Of a stretch of DNA of 64,000 nucleotides, positions 8,074 to 14,922 are shown piece after piece. Numbering within the stretch: the first letter of the stretch is position 1; each line of letters begins with the position of its first letter. The notes below the pieces were generated by a model. That model saw only the letters and a program-made list of their open reading frames with translations. It did not search any database and had not been told where the DNA came from. Position numbers and translations under genes: made by a program. Source of the DNA: Polaribacter pectinis (GTDB lineage Bacteria > Bacteroidota > Bacteroidia > Flavobacteriales > Flavobacteriaceae); contig NZ_CP060695.1 in assembly GCF_014352875.1 (NCBI RefSeq), forward strand, positions 403,501-467,500, given 5' to 3'.

Positions 8074-8668
8074 AATCTCCTATAGGTTTTGTACATATTA
8101 AGTCAAAACGTCCATTAGTAATTTGAACAATATCATTTTGATTATCTATGTTTCTTAATTTTGTATTAAAAATTCCAGCACAAACTTCACTTATAAAATC
8201 AACTTTATTAAACTCTATAGATCCCGAATTATCAAAAGAAATATATTTTTTATTATTTATAATAAGGAATATATGAGGAAAATTTGGAGCTTCTAAAGTT
8301 GAAGCCACTCCAGGACTTAGTTTAAATTCATATTTTCTTTTTTCAGGTCTGTCTGTTGGTATATATATATATAGACTATGAGAAATATAATCTCTTGCAG
8401 TAATTGCATAATAATCAACTATGTTAGTATCACCTGAAGATATTTTAAGACCTTTAGGTGTACCTCCTCCTGGAGGTGTATAACCTGTTTTATCTTTGGG
8501 TATAAAAACTTTCCCATTAATAAGACATCCAAATGTATTTGCTCCAATTTCTGTAATTGGAGGTAGTGTATCTTCAATTATTGGTTCAACTAAATTTTCG
8601 TTATCAGAACAACTTAAAAATAAAGTTATTATTAAAGTAAAGATGATTTTAAATGTTTTTGTTTTCAT
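8072..8668 (-). CDS. Lipoprotein, divergent paralogue of the island family
   Basis: 198 residues. The signal MKTKTFKIIFTLIITLFLSC predicts lipidation at Cys20, followed by an acidic/Pro-rich linker. The mature domain starts TFGCLINGKVFIPKDKTGY, matching the 'FxCLxNGKxYxP' opening of the two flanking paralogues, and ends with ITNGRFDLIC, matching VTEGKFNLSL. The centre is divergent and includes a Pro/Gly loop (TPPGGGTPKG). Palindrome site 2 lies 54 nt upstream of the start codon. It probably faces the periplasm or the cell surface; the function is unknown. Confidence 0.75.
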   Translation of the reverse strand: MKTKTFKIIFTLIITLFLSCSDNENLVEPIIEDTLPPITEIGANTFGCLINGKVFIPKDKTGYTPPGGGTPKGLKISSGDTNIVDYYAITARDYISHSLYIYIPTDRPEKRKYEFKLSPGVASTLEAPNFPHIFLIINNKKYISFDNSGSIEFNKVDFISEVCAGIFNTKLRNIDNQNDIVQITNGRFDLICTKPIGD

Positions 8669-8722
8669 AATAGTTTATTTAGGGTTTGTATTTTTTAAAA
8701 TTAGTTATAAATATTGTTTTAG

Positions 8723-8759
8723 GTGTCCAGAATTTCTCTATTTAAGAAATTCTGGACAC
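8723..8759. promoter_or_regulatory. Island palindrome, site 2 (candidate operator)
   Basis: Perfect 15-bp arms GTGTCCAGAATTTCT (8723-8737) and AGAAATTCTGGACAC (8745-8759) around a 7-nt spacer. It lies 54 nt upstream of the start codon at 8668. No T tract follows on either strand, which argues against a terminator. Confidence 0.65.
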
Positions 8760-8884
8760 ATTTAATTTAATTTATTGATTTTTAGCGTGTTGAATTTTAA
8801 ATTTTTTTGATGTTTATGGAATTCTGGATTCATTTGTGAAATTTTGGAATATTTTTTAAGTAATTTTCTTCATAACTTTGTTGT

Positions 8885-8954
8885 GTTAAATATTAATAAA
8901 TTAGTGTTTGTTGTATTTAATATATTTAGCAGTAGTTGGCGCTACTGCTTTTTT
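8885..8954 (+). ncRNA. Candidate small RNA, repeat unit 3
   Basis: -7 element TAACTTTG (8873-8880) exactly matches TAnnTTTG. The hairpin GCAGTAG/CTACTGC (8929-8935 with 8942-8948) is followed by six T residues (8949-8954) that overlap the stop codon of the gene at 8953-9489. Upstream, between 8817 and 8850, are degenerate copies of the palindrome half-site (GGAATTCTGGA, GAAATTTTGGA), so this unit may answer to the same regulator as the lipoproteins. Confidence 0.5.
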
Positions 8955-9489
8955 AATTTGTTCTACTATCTAAAGAGAGATTAAATTTACCTTCAGTAAC
9001 TTTTAGTTCATCTCCATTATCATTGTATAAAGTACATTCAAAAGTTCCTACTGCTTTTGTTTCTGATAATTCAGTAAAAATTATAGTACCATTGTTTTGA
9101 TTGTTTTTGGTATTATAAAAAATAAGACTATTTAAAATTATCATCCCTGAATGTGTAAAGTCTACAGTATCATCTAATTTTTGATTTAAATTATTTATTC
9201 CTATGTTAGGCTCAATAGATACAAGGGACAAAGTATATTCCCCACCACTCGTTATTTTAAAAAACATTGGGATATTAGAATTACCTAAATTTGAATATGC
9301 CCAAGCAAAAGGTCTAATATCTCCACCATTAATACCAGTACCTGCAGAAGGTGTATAGAGTTTTCCATTTACAAGGCAGGAAAAGGTGTCATCTCCAGTG
9401 GAGTCGTTTGTATTTAAGTTATTGCCTTCGCAACTAAATAGTGTTAATGCAAAAAGAAATAGTGCTGTTTTTAAAAATAAATGTTTCAT
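8953..9489 (-). CDS. Lipoprotein, DUF6252-like family, paralogue 2
   Basis: 178 residues. Signal MKHLFLKTALFLFALTLFSC, lipidation at Cys20, linker EGNNLNTNDSTGDD, then FSCLVNGKLYTPSAGTGING. It is a recent duplicate of the gene at 7411-7938: most of the first 60 residues and the last 40 (TIIFTELSETKAVGTFECTL and on) are the same, while the centre has diverged. Palindrome site 3 lies 54 nt upstream. A surface-exposed or periplasmic lipoprotein of unknown function. Confidence 0.8.
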   Translation of the reverse strand: MKHLFLKTALFLFALTLFSCEGNNLNTNDSTGDDTFSCLVNGKLYTPSAGTGINGGDIRPFAWAYSNLGNSNIPMFFKITSGGEYTLSLVSIEPNIGINNLNQKLDDTVDFTHSGMIILNSLIFYNTKNNQNNGTIIFTELSETKAVGTFECTLYNDNGDELKVTEGKFNLSLDSRTN

Positions 9490-9543
9490 GATAAAAGGGT
9501 TTTAGATTTGTTGTTATAAAATTATGATTTTTAAGAGTTTTAG

Positions 9544-9580
9544 TATTCCAGTATTTCTCGATTTAAGAAATTCTGGAAAT
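9544..9580. promoter_or_regulatory. Island palindrome, site 3 (candidate operator)
   Basis: Arms TATTCCAGTATTTCT (9544-9558) and AGAAATTCTGGAAAT (9566-9580) with a 7-nt spacer; the right inner arm is intact and the outer bases differ from sites 2 and 4. It lies 54 nt upstream of the start codon at 9489. Confidence 0.55.
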
Positions 9581-9626
9581 ATTTACTTACAGTGTATTGA
9601 TGATAAGTAGATTATTTTCTTAATAA

Positions 9627-10163
9627 TTAAAACCTTTTACCGATTGTTATTCCTGCTCTTGGGTATAATTGACGAACTTTATCAGTATTAATAAAGCTTC
9701 TTGCTAAACCTGAATAAATTTCTCCAATCCAACCACTTTTTGTCATAAATTTTCCTCCAATAGACAAACCAAGTCCAAAACCTAATCCACCTTCGCTTTG
9801 GTTGTTAAAAAAACTACCATCAATATATTTTTGAGAAAACAAAGGTGCATTGGCTTCAATAAAAAAGCCAGCGGCTGGTTTTTTTCCAAAGAAAAATCGA
9901 TAATAAGGTATAATACTAAAATTGTAATTGGTGGTATTGTCAGTTTCAGTGTCAGTATTATTTTCAATAGAAAAACCAATAGAAAGACCAAAAGCAGTTT
10001 CATCATTTATAAGTCTTTCGTAAGTGAATTCTGGATACTTATCTATAAATGAAGCAACATTTACTTTAAATTCATTTTTCTTAATTTTTAAAGAATCTTT
10101 AGTTTTTTGAGAATAGCTATTACTAAAAGTAAATAGGATAATTACTAGAATTATTTTTTTCAT
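9627..10163 (-). CDS. Outer-membrane beta-barrel protein
   Basis: 178 residues with signal peptide MKKIILVIILFTFSNSYS. The mature part has alternating amphipathic strands (FGLSIGFSIENNT, YNFSIIPYYRFFFG, GGLGFGLGLSIGGKF) and ends in an aromatic residue (TIGKRF), as expected for a small outer-membrane barrel. It is the first gene of the lipoprotein island. Palindrome site 4 lies 51 nt upstream of its start codon. The shared upstream site suggests joint regulation with the lipoproteins (inference). No specific function is recognised. Confidence 0.75.
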   Translation of the reverse strand: MKKIILVIILFTFSNSYSQKTKDSLKIKKNEFKVNVASFIDKYPEFTYERLINDETAFGLSIGFSIENNTDTETDNTTNYNFSIIPYYRFFFGKKPAAGFFIEANAPLFSQKYIDGSFFNNQSEGGLGFGLGLSIGGKFMTKSGWIGEIYSGLARSFINTDKVRQLYPRAGITIGKRF

Positions 10164-10214
10164 AATTAATAGATTTTTAATTTTCCACCAAATTAGAAAT
10201 CAATTTAAAAACAA

Positions 10215-10252
10215 GTGTCCAGAATTTCTCGATTTTAAGAAATTCTGGACAC
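10215..10252. promoter_or_regulatory. Island palindrome, site 4 (candidate operator)
   Basis: Perfect 15-bp arms GTGTCCAGAATTTCT (10215-10229) and AGAAATTCTGGACAC (10238-10252) around an 8-nt spacer. An extra half-site GAAATTCCGGACA follows at 10258-10270. It lies 51 nt upstream of the start codon at 10163, just behind a TTG and a TAATTTG that could be the -33 and -7 elements, a position typical of an activator site. Confidence 0.65.
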
Positions 10253-10285
10253 ATTTGTGAAATTCCGGACAGATTTATTTAGTTT

Positions 10286-11419
10286 TTAAACCGTAGATTT
10301 CTGAAATTCTGTGGGAGTTAAACCCGTATGTTTTTTAAAAGTGTAGTAAAAAGTAGATTTCGAATTAAAACCAGATTCTAAACCAATAGAAGTAATGGTG
10401 TAGTTTTTATAGTTTTCATGAGTTAATAATTCTTTTGCCAACTCTATACGAAACTCATTAATATAATCGTTAAAGTTTTTTCCTGAAAACAGTTTAATTG
10501 TGTTCGATAATTTTGCAGAACTAATATCTAGTTCATTTGCTAAAAAATCTGCACTTAATTTTGGTTCTATAAACAGTTTTTTGTCTTCTACAAGTGAATG
10601 TATTTTATCGAAAAGTAGTTGTTTGTCAGCGTCTTTTTCTTCTTCTGTTTGTTCTTTAACTTCTAAAATAGGTGCAAAGTTTAATTGTTTTCTTAAATCT
10701 TTTCTTTCTTTTAATAAGCGCAATTGAATAATTGCCTGGTAACCAATCCAATAAATTAAAACAGTGGTTAGAACACGCAAAGGATAATAAGAGTAAATAA
10801 ATTCTTTAAAGTCTAAAGCAACCGTTATTGCGAGTGCAATAATCCAAAAAACGTACGTAAATAAGCCTAATTTAAAGAAGGTGTAAATCCATTTTAAATT
10901 ATCAAAAGATAATATTTTAGTAAATAATTGTTCTTTTTTTGATAAAATCTGAAAGGAATATCCAAAAATAATTAATGAAACGATTAAACTAAATATCTCT
11001 TCAATTGAAGTATATTTTTCAAATAAATAAGCAACATCTGTTGTGTTTTTATCACTAAAAAAAGAAACAAAGCCTATTCTGATAGAAATAGTAAGAAGAA
11101 AAACCGGAAGTATTATTTTTAAAATGTTCTTACTTCTCTTTTCAATTTCTAGATAATTAATTAAAAACATGTAAAAAAGTGGAGCAATTAAAAAATGCCA
11201 AGGGATATGAATGTAATCTAAAAAGAAATATTCTATAAAAAAGTTTTTGGCGAGAACCCAAGATTGTATATTGTTTAAAGAAATTATCAATACTAATAAG
11301 TTGATAAAAATCATGCTTTTCTCTCTTCCGTTTTTCGAAAAGAGAATTAACAAGCAGAACAAAAAACCATGTAAAGCACTAATTAATAAGAAGAGGTTGA
11401 AAATATCTTTAACTGTCAA
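10286..11419 (-). CDS. Membrane-anchored AraC-family transcriptional regulator
   Basis: 377 residues, read from a TTG start; the next methionine (residue 36) would remove the first membrane helix. The N-terminal 230 residues form about seven hydrophobic helices, followed by a charged linker (KEQTEEEKDADKQ). The last ~90 residues are an AraC-type double helix-turn-helix (DFLANELDISSAKLS, then ITSIGLESGFNSKSTFYYTFKKHTG). Such 7TM-AraC proteins are common in Bacteroidota and presumably sense a membrane or periplasmic signal. It lies directly upstream of the lipoprotein island and is a candidate, unproven, to bind the palindromes. A near-consensus -7 element (TATCTTTA) lies at 11437-11444. Confidence 0.85.
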   Translation of the reverse strand: MTVKDIFNLFLLISALHGFLFCLLILFSKNGREKSMIFINLLVLIISLNNIQSWVLAKNFFIEYFFLDYIHIPWHFLIAPLFYMFLINYLEIEKRSKNILKIILPVFLLTISIRIGFVSFFSDKNTTDVAYLFEKYTSIEEIFSLIVSLIIFGYSFQILSKKEQLFTKILSFDNLKWIYTFFKLGLFTYVFWIIALAITVALDFKEFIYSYYPLRVLTTVLIYWIGYQAIIQLRLLKERKDLRKQLNFAPILEVKEQTEEEKDADKQLLFDKIHSLVEDKKLFIEPKLSADFLANELDISSAKLSNTIKLFSGKNFNDYINEFRIELAKELLTHENYKNYTITSIGLESGFNSKSTFYYTFKKHTGLTPTEFQKSTV

Positions 11420-11479
11420 TCTTTAGCTTTTTTTGTTAAAGATACAGTTTTTTATATTCTGGTAATAGTTAAGAATAAA

Positions 11480-12187
11480 TTATTGATTGATAAAAGAAAC
11501 TGTATTTACAGCAACCAAACCAGCAGTTTCTGTGCGTAATCTACTTTCGCCTAAAGAAATAGGAGTAAAGTCTTTTTCTAAACTTTTTTTAATTTCTTCG
11601 GAAGAAAAATCGCCTTCTGGGCCAATTAAAATAGTTGTTTTTTCTGATGGTTTTACAACAGATTGTAGTAAGTTTTTGTCTTGTTCCTCACAATGTGCAA
11701 TACAAACATTACCGTCTAAATTCTGTTTTATAAATTCGCTAAATTTTATAGGAGCATTCAATTTAGGCAATGTAAATTTTAAAGATTGTTTCATTGCAGA
11801 CTGAATAATCTTATCAAAACGCTCTAGTTTTACAACACGTCTTTCAGAATTATTGCAAATGATTGGTGTAATTTCATCGATACCAATTTCGGTGGCTTTT
11901 TCTAGAAACCATTCTATTCTATCATTCAACTTTGTGGGAGCAATAGCAATATGAAGATAATATTTCCAAGGTTTTGGTTTTTCTTCGAAACTGATAATAT
12001 CTGCCATGCATTTTTTATCACTTGCAAAAGTAATTTTGGCATCAAACAAAAAACCTTTTCCGTTGGTTATTTTTAAAACATCATTTTCATTTTTACGTAA
12101 AACGCGTACAATATGTTTACTCTCAATTTTATCGAAAGTAATTTGTTTGGTTTCTGTAGAAATTTCTGAATTGTAAAATAGTTGCAT
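11480..12187 (-). CDS. rsmE: 16S rRNA (uracil-1498-N3)-methyltransferase RsmE
   Basis: 235 residues, normal length for RsmE. It has the SPOUT trefoil-knot motifs IGPEGDF (188-194) and LGESRLRTETA (212-222), which bind S-adenosylmethionine, and an N-terminal PUA-like domain with HIVRVLRKNENDVLKITNGKG. The enzyme methylates N3 of U1498 in the 30S decoding region. The gene stands about 60 nt upstream of the AraC-type regulator on the same strand. Confidence 0.95.
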   Translation of the reverse strand: MQLFYNSEISTETKQITFDKIESKHIVRVLRKNENDVLKITNGKGFLFDAKITFASDKKCMADIISFEEKPKPWKYYLHIAIAPTKLNDRIEWFLEKATEIGIDEITPIICNNSERRVVKLERFDKIIQSAMKQSLKFTLPKLNAPIKFSEFIKQNLDGNVCIAHCEEQDKNLLQSVVKPSEKTTILIGPEGDFSSEEIKKSLEKDFTPISLGESRLRTETAGLVAVNTVSFINQ

Positions 12188-12333
12188 ACTGTTTATTCAA
12201 GTTTCTTTGTTCAAAGTTATCGAAGTTATTTTATTTTAATGTTTCAAGCTTTCTGGGTAAAGATTTCTCCATAAAGTCGAAATGACATTTGTTTTAAAAT
12301 TTTACTTCAAGCTCCCAACTCCCAACTTAAAGT
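12188..12333. other. Intergenic region with degenerate repeat-like text
   Basis: This gap holds GATTTCTCC followed by AAGTCGAAATGACA, which looks like a fragment of a common flavobacterial intergenic repeat, and a short tandem CTCCCAACTCCCAACTT at about 12312-12328. No open reading frame, tRNA or clear promoter is seen. Confidence 0.3.
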
Positions 12334-13452
12334 TTAAATATTTTTCTTATAAGTTCTACGTCTTTTATGCGTAACAGGATTAAAATTCTCCCACAACTTT
12401 TTAATTGCTTCATTGTCTTCTAATTCAGGTGTTCTTATGCAATTTTCAATTCCTAAAGGTGCAAAAGTTTTAGTGTATTGATCGAAAATTATGGCATGAA
12501 CTCCTTTGTTTTGATAATCTGGATGTACACCAATTAAATAGAAAGTGACATCTTTTGCATGTTTTCTAGCTTTTAATAAATGAAAAATTCCGAATGGAAA
12601 TAATTTTCCTTTTGCTTTTTGTAGCGCTTCAGAAAATGAGGGCATTACAATGGCAAAGGCTACTAGTTTATTATTTTCATCGACCACAAATTTTATGTAT
12701 TCTGGGTTTATGAAACCAATATATTTCTTTTTAAAAAAAGCAATCTGTGCATCAGAAATGGGAACAAAAGTTGAGAGTTTAGAATACGCTGCACTAAAAA
12801 CTTCAAACATTTCATCTACATAAGGTAGAATATCTTTTGTCTTTGTAAAATCTAATGCTTTTAGTTTAAAACGTCTTTTTAAAATGTTGCTAATTCTATC
12901 AAAATAAACACCATCAACATTTTTAAATTTAAACTTATTTTCTAAATATTCTTTTTCTTTTACAAAACCTAATTGTTCTAAATGATCTTTGTAATAAGGA
13001 TGATTGTACCAAGTAATCATAGTCCCTAAATGGTCGAAACCATCAATTAAAACACCAGTTTTATCTAAATTATTAAAACCTATTGGACCTTCTATATATT
13101 CAAGATTATTTTCTAACCCAATTTCTTTTACCTTCTCTAATAACACTTTAGAAACTTCAATATCATCAATAACATCAAACCAACCAAAACGCATTTTTTT
13201 AATTTGTTGTTTTTCAACTTCAAACCAATTAATAATTGCAATTACACGTCCAACAATTTCTCCATTTCTTATGGCAACAAAAAATTGTGCGTCAGCATTT
13301 TCAAAAACAGGATTTTTTTTAGGGTCGAAATTGTCAATTTCATCTTTAATAATTGGTGGAACCCAATATTTATTGTCTTTGTAAAGTGAAAATGGAAAGC
13401 GTACAAAAGCTTTCATTTCTTTTTTTGAAGTAACTTTTTTTAGTGTAATCAT
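12334..13452 (-). CDS. GNAT-like N-acetyltransferase superfamily protein
   Basis: 372 residues from the ATG at 13452. It begins MITLKKVTSKKEMKAFVRFP and has PVFENADAQFFVAIRNGEIVGRVIAIIN, the beta-strand pattern of an acetyltransferase substrate domain. A second block, FYLIGVHPDYQNKGVHAIIF at about 310-330, is the acetyl-CoA-binding region. Homologues in Bacteroidota are sometimes labelled 'GTP cyclohydrolase'; no residues of that family are seen. The acceptor is unknown. Its gene is 17 nt from the outer-membrane protein gene on the same strand, so the two may be co-transcribed. Confidence 0.7.
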   Translation of the reverse strand: MITLKKVTSKKEMKAFVRFPFSLYKDNKYWVPPIIKDEIDNFDPKKNPVFENADAQFFVAIRNGEIVGRVIAIINWFEVEKQQIKKMRFGWFDVIDDIEVSKVLLEKVKEIGLENNLEYIEGPIGFNNLDKTGVLIDGFDHLGTMITWYNHPYYKDHLEQLGFVKEKEYLENKFKFKNVDGVYFDRISNILKRRFKLKALDFTKTKDILPYVDEMFEVFSAAYSKLSTFVPISDAQIAFFKKKYIGFINPEYIKFVVDENNKLVAFAIVMPSFSEALQKAKGKLFPFGIFHLLKARKHAKDVTFYLIGVHPDYQNKGVHAIIFDQYTKTFAPLGIENCIRTPELEDNEAIKKLWENFNPVTHKRRRTYKKNI

Positions 13453-13472
13453 CAAATAAAATACGTTTATTT

Positions 13473-14486
13473 TTAATTTCTCTTTCTACTTCTTTTTCTT
13501 GAAGATTTCTTTTTGTCTTTTTTCTTAAAAATGCTAAAAATTCTACTAAAAAAACCTCCTTGACTTTTCTCGTACCTACTTATTGGTGTGTCTTTAACTT
13601 CTTTGCCATTGTCATCTAAATCGGTATAAGAATCTTCGTGTTTATTAATTCTGTAAGAAACACCTACACTAGCATAAAAACCTTCAGATTTTCCTTCAAA
13701 AAGCATTCTGCCAGAAGTATTTATTTGTAAGTCTTTGCTAAATAAATAAGCCAAACCTAAACCTATATTACCATCATTTTGGTACTTTTTAAAAACACCT
13801 TGGTTTTCAAAAAAAGCAGACCATCTGTCACTAAAATTTTGTGTTGCTGTAACAATGTAAGAAAATTCAGAAAAATCGCTACCAATTTTATCATAATAGA
13901 AATTGGTAATTAAATTAAAGTCTCTAGTTAAGTTATTTTGAAGTAAGACTCCAACTTTAGGAGTAATTCCGCCAGTTTTATGAATGTCGTTTACAAAATC
14001 GGTATTCATACCAACATAAACCGCAACTGAAGGAATTAGTCTTTTTTTATCAAACGCTAATCTTCTTCTCCAGCTTCTAACTTCTTTAGATTTGTCTGTA
14101 TACGTTGGTTGATACAATAAATATTTAGCTCCAATTGTCATTTTACTTAAGCCAGAAGTAAAATAATGAGATGTAAATATATTTTTAAAAGCAACTTTAT
14201 CTCTTTGATAGGTTAATTGTGTGTTTAGTTCTAACTTTTCTAGAAAAAAACTGGTTCTAAAAAAAATGTCTGCCCCATAAGATTGTGGTAAAGAAAATGT
14301 TGGTTCTATACTTGTGTTTCTTAAAAAGAAATTGCTTTCAAATTGATAAACACCAGTACCAACACTGTAAGGACTTTCAGAAAAACCAGGCTTATTAGAG
14401 TTGATAACTTCTGTATATTGACTATAAATTGATGAAAAACCAAAGATAAAAAATACGAAAAAGAGTTTTAGTTTATAGTTTTTCAT
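13473..14486 (-). CDS. Outer-membrane transporter-like protein (phenol MetA-pathway type barrel)
   Basis: 337 residues from the ATG at 14486, chosen because it puts the signal peptide (MKNYKLKLFFVFFIFGFSSIYS) at the N-terminus. The mature part starts with VINSNKPGFSESPYSVGTGVYQFE, the opening I associate with the MetA_deg-type outer-membrane transporters, and continues as amphipathic strands. The C-terminus is unusual for a barrel: about 30 residues very rich in Lys/Arg/Ser (KKKDKKKSSRKRSRKRN). The substrate cannot be inferred. Confidence 0.65.
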   Translation of the reverse strand: MKNYKLKLFFVFFIFGFSSIYSQYTEVINSNKPGFSESPYSVGTGVYQFESNFFLRNTSIEPTFSLPQSYGADIFFRTSFFLEKLELNTQLTYQRDKVAFKNIFTSHYFTSGLSKMTIGAKYLLYQPTYTDKSKEVRSWRRRLAFDKKRLIPSVAVYVGMNTDFVNDIHKTGGITPKVGVLLQNNLTRDFNLITNFYYDKIGSDFSEFSYIVTATQNFSDRWSAFFENQGVFKKYQNDGNIGLGLAYLFSKDLQINTSGRMLFEGKSEGFYASVGVSYRINKHEDSYTDLDDNGKEVKDTPISRYEKSQGGFFSRIFSIFKKKDKKKSSRKRSRKRN

Positions 14487-14528
14487 TACTATCAAATACA
14501 TTTTAAATTTTGTAATTAAGTACTATCA

Positions 14529-14536
14529 CAAACATA
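14529..14536 (-). promoter_or_regulatory. -7 promoter element for the gene ending at 13473
   Basis: On the minus strand this reads TATGTTTG, an exact TAnnTTTG match, 42 nt before the start codon. A TTTTTA stretch about 19 nt further upstream could be the -33 region. Confidence 0.5.
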
Positions 14537-14629
14537 GGGTAAAAATGCTATTTTTAAAAAGCATTGGCTACTTTTTTAAGTTTGTAAAAGTTTTGTAGTT
14601 TGTTAACGTTACAATTGTAAGCAAATTGT

Positions 14630-14637
14630 TATTTTTG
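14630..14637 (+). promoter_or_regulatory. -7 promoter element of the surface-glycan operon
   Basis: TATTTTTG, an exact TAnnTTTG match, ends 26 nt before the DUF4834 start codon. It faces away from the -7 element at 14529-14536, so the 14487-14663 gap is a divergent promoter region. Confidence 0.5.
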
Positions 14638-14663
14638 ATTGATTTTTTTAACATAGATTACAC

Positions 14664-14921
14664 ATGGGTTTACTAAAAACTATATTTTTTATATTATTAT
14701 TTTATTACGCTTTTAAATTTTTGGCGAGACTTTTTGCACCTTTCTTAATGAAAAAAGCTGCAGAAACAATTCAGAAAAAAGCAGAACAACAATTTAGAAA
14801 TCAGCAACCTAAAAGCACCACAGTTAAAGAAGGAGAAACAATTATAGATAAAGCTCCAAGAAAAGACCAACAAAGTAAAAATTCTGTTGGAGAATACGTA
14901 GATTTCGAAGAAATAGATTAA
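14664..14921 (+). CDS. DUF4834 family small membrane protein
   Basis: 85 residues. One N-terminal membrane helix (LLKTIFFILLFYYAFKFLARLFAPFL) is followed by a charged, probably coiled tail rich in Lys and Gln. I recognise the family as DUF4834, found mainly in Bacteroidota and often next to YfhO genes. It ends one base before the YfhO start codon, so the pair is certainly co-transcribed. The function is unknown. Confidence 0.8.
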   Translation: MGLLKTIFFILLFYYAFKFLARLFAPFLMKKAAETIQKKAEQQFRNQQPKSTTVKEGETIIDKAPRKDQQSKNSVGEYVDFEEID

Positions 14922-14922
14922 T

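Noticed and set aside
7330..8954. Lipoprotein island as an integron-like cassette array with attC sites
   Set aside because: The repeats contain promoter and terminator signals rather than paired core sites, no integrase is nearby, and the encoded genes are paralogues, better explained by tandem duplication.
7211..10252. Reading the four palindromes as transcription terminators
   Set aside because: They lie upstream of genes at fixed distance, have no T tract on either strand, and three of them are well away from any upstream gene end.
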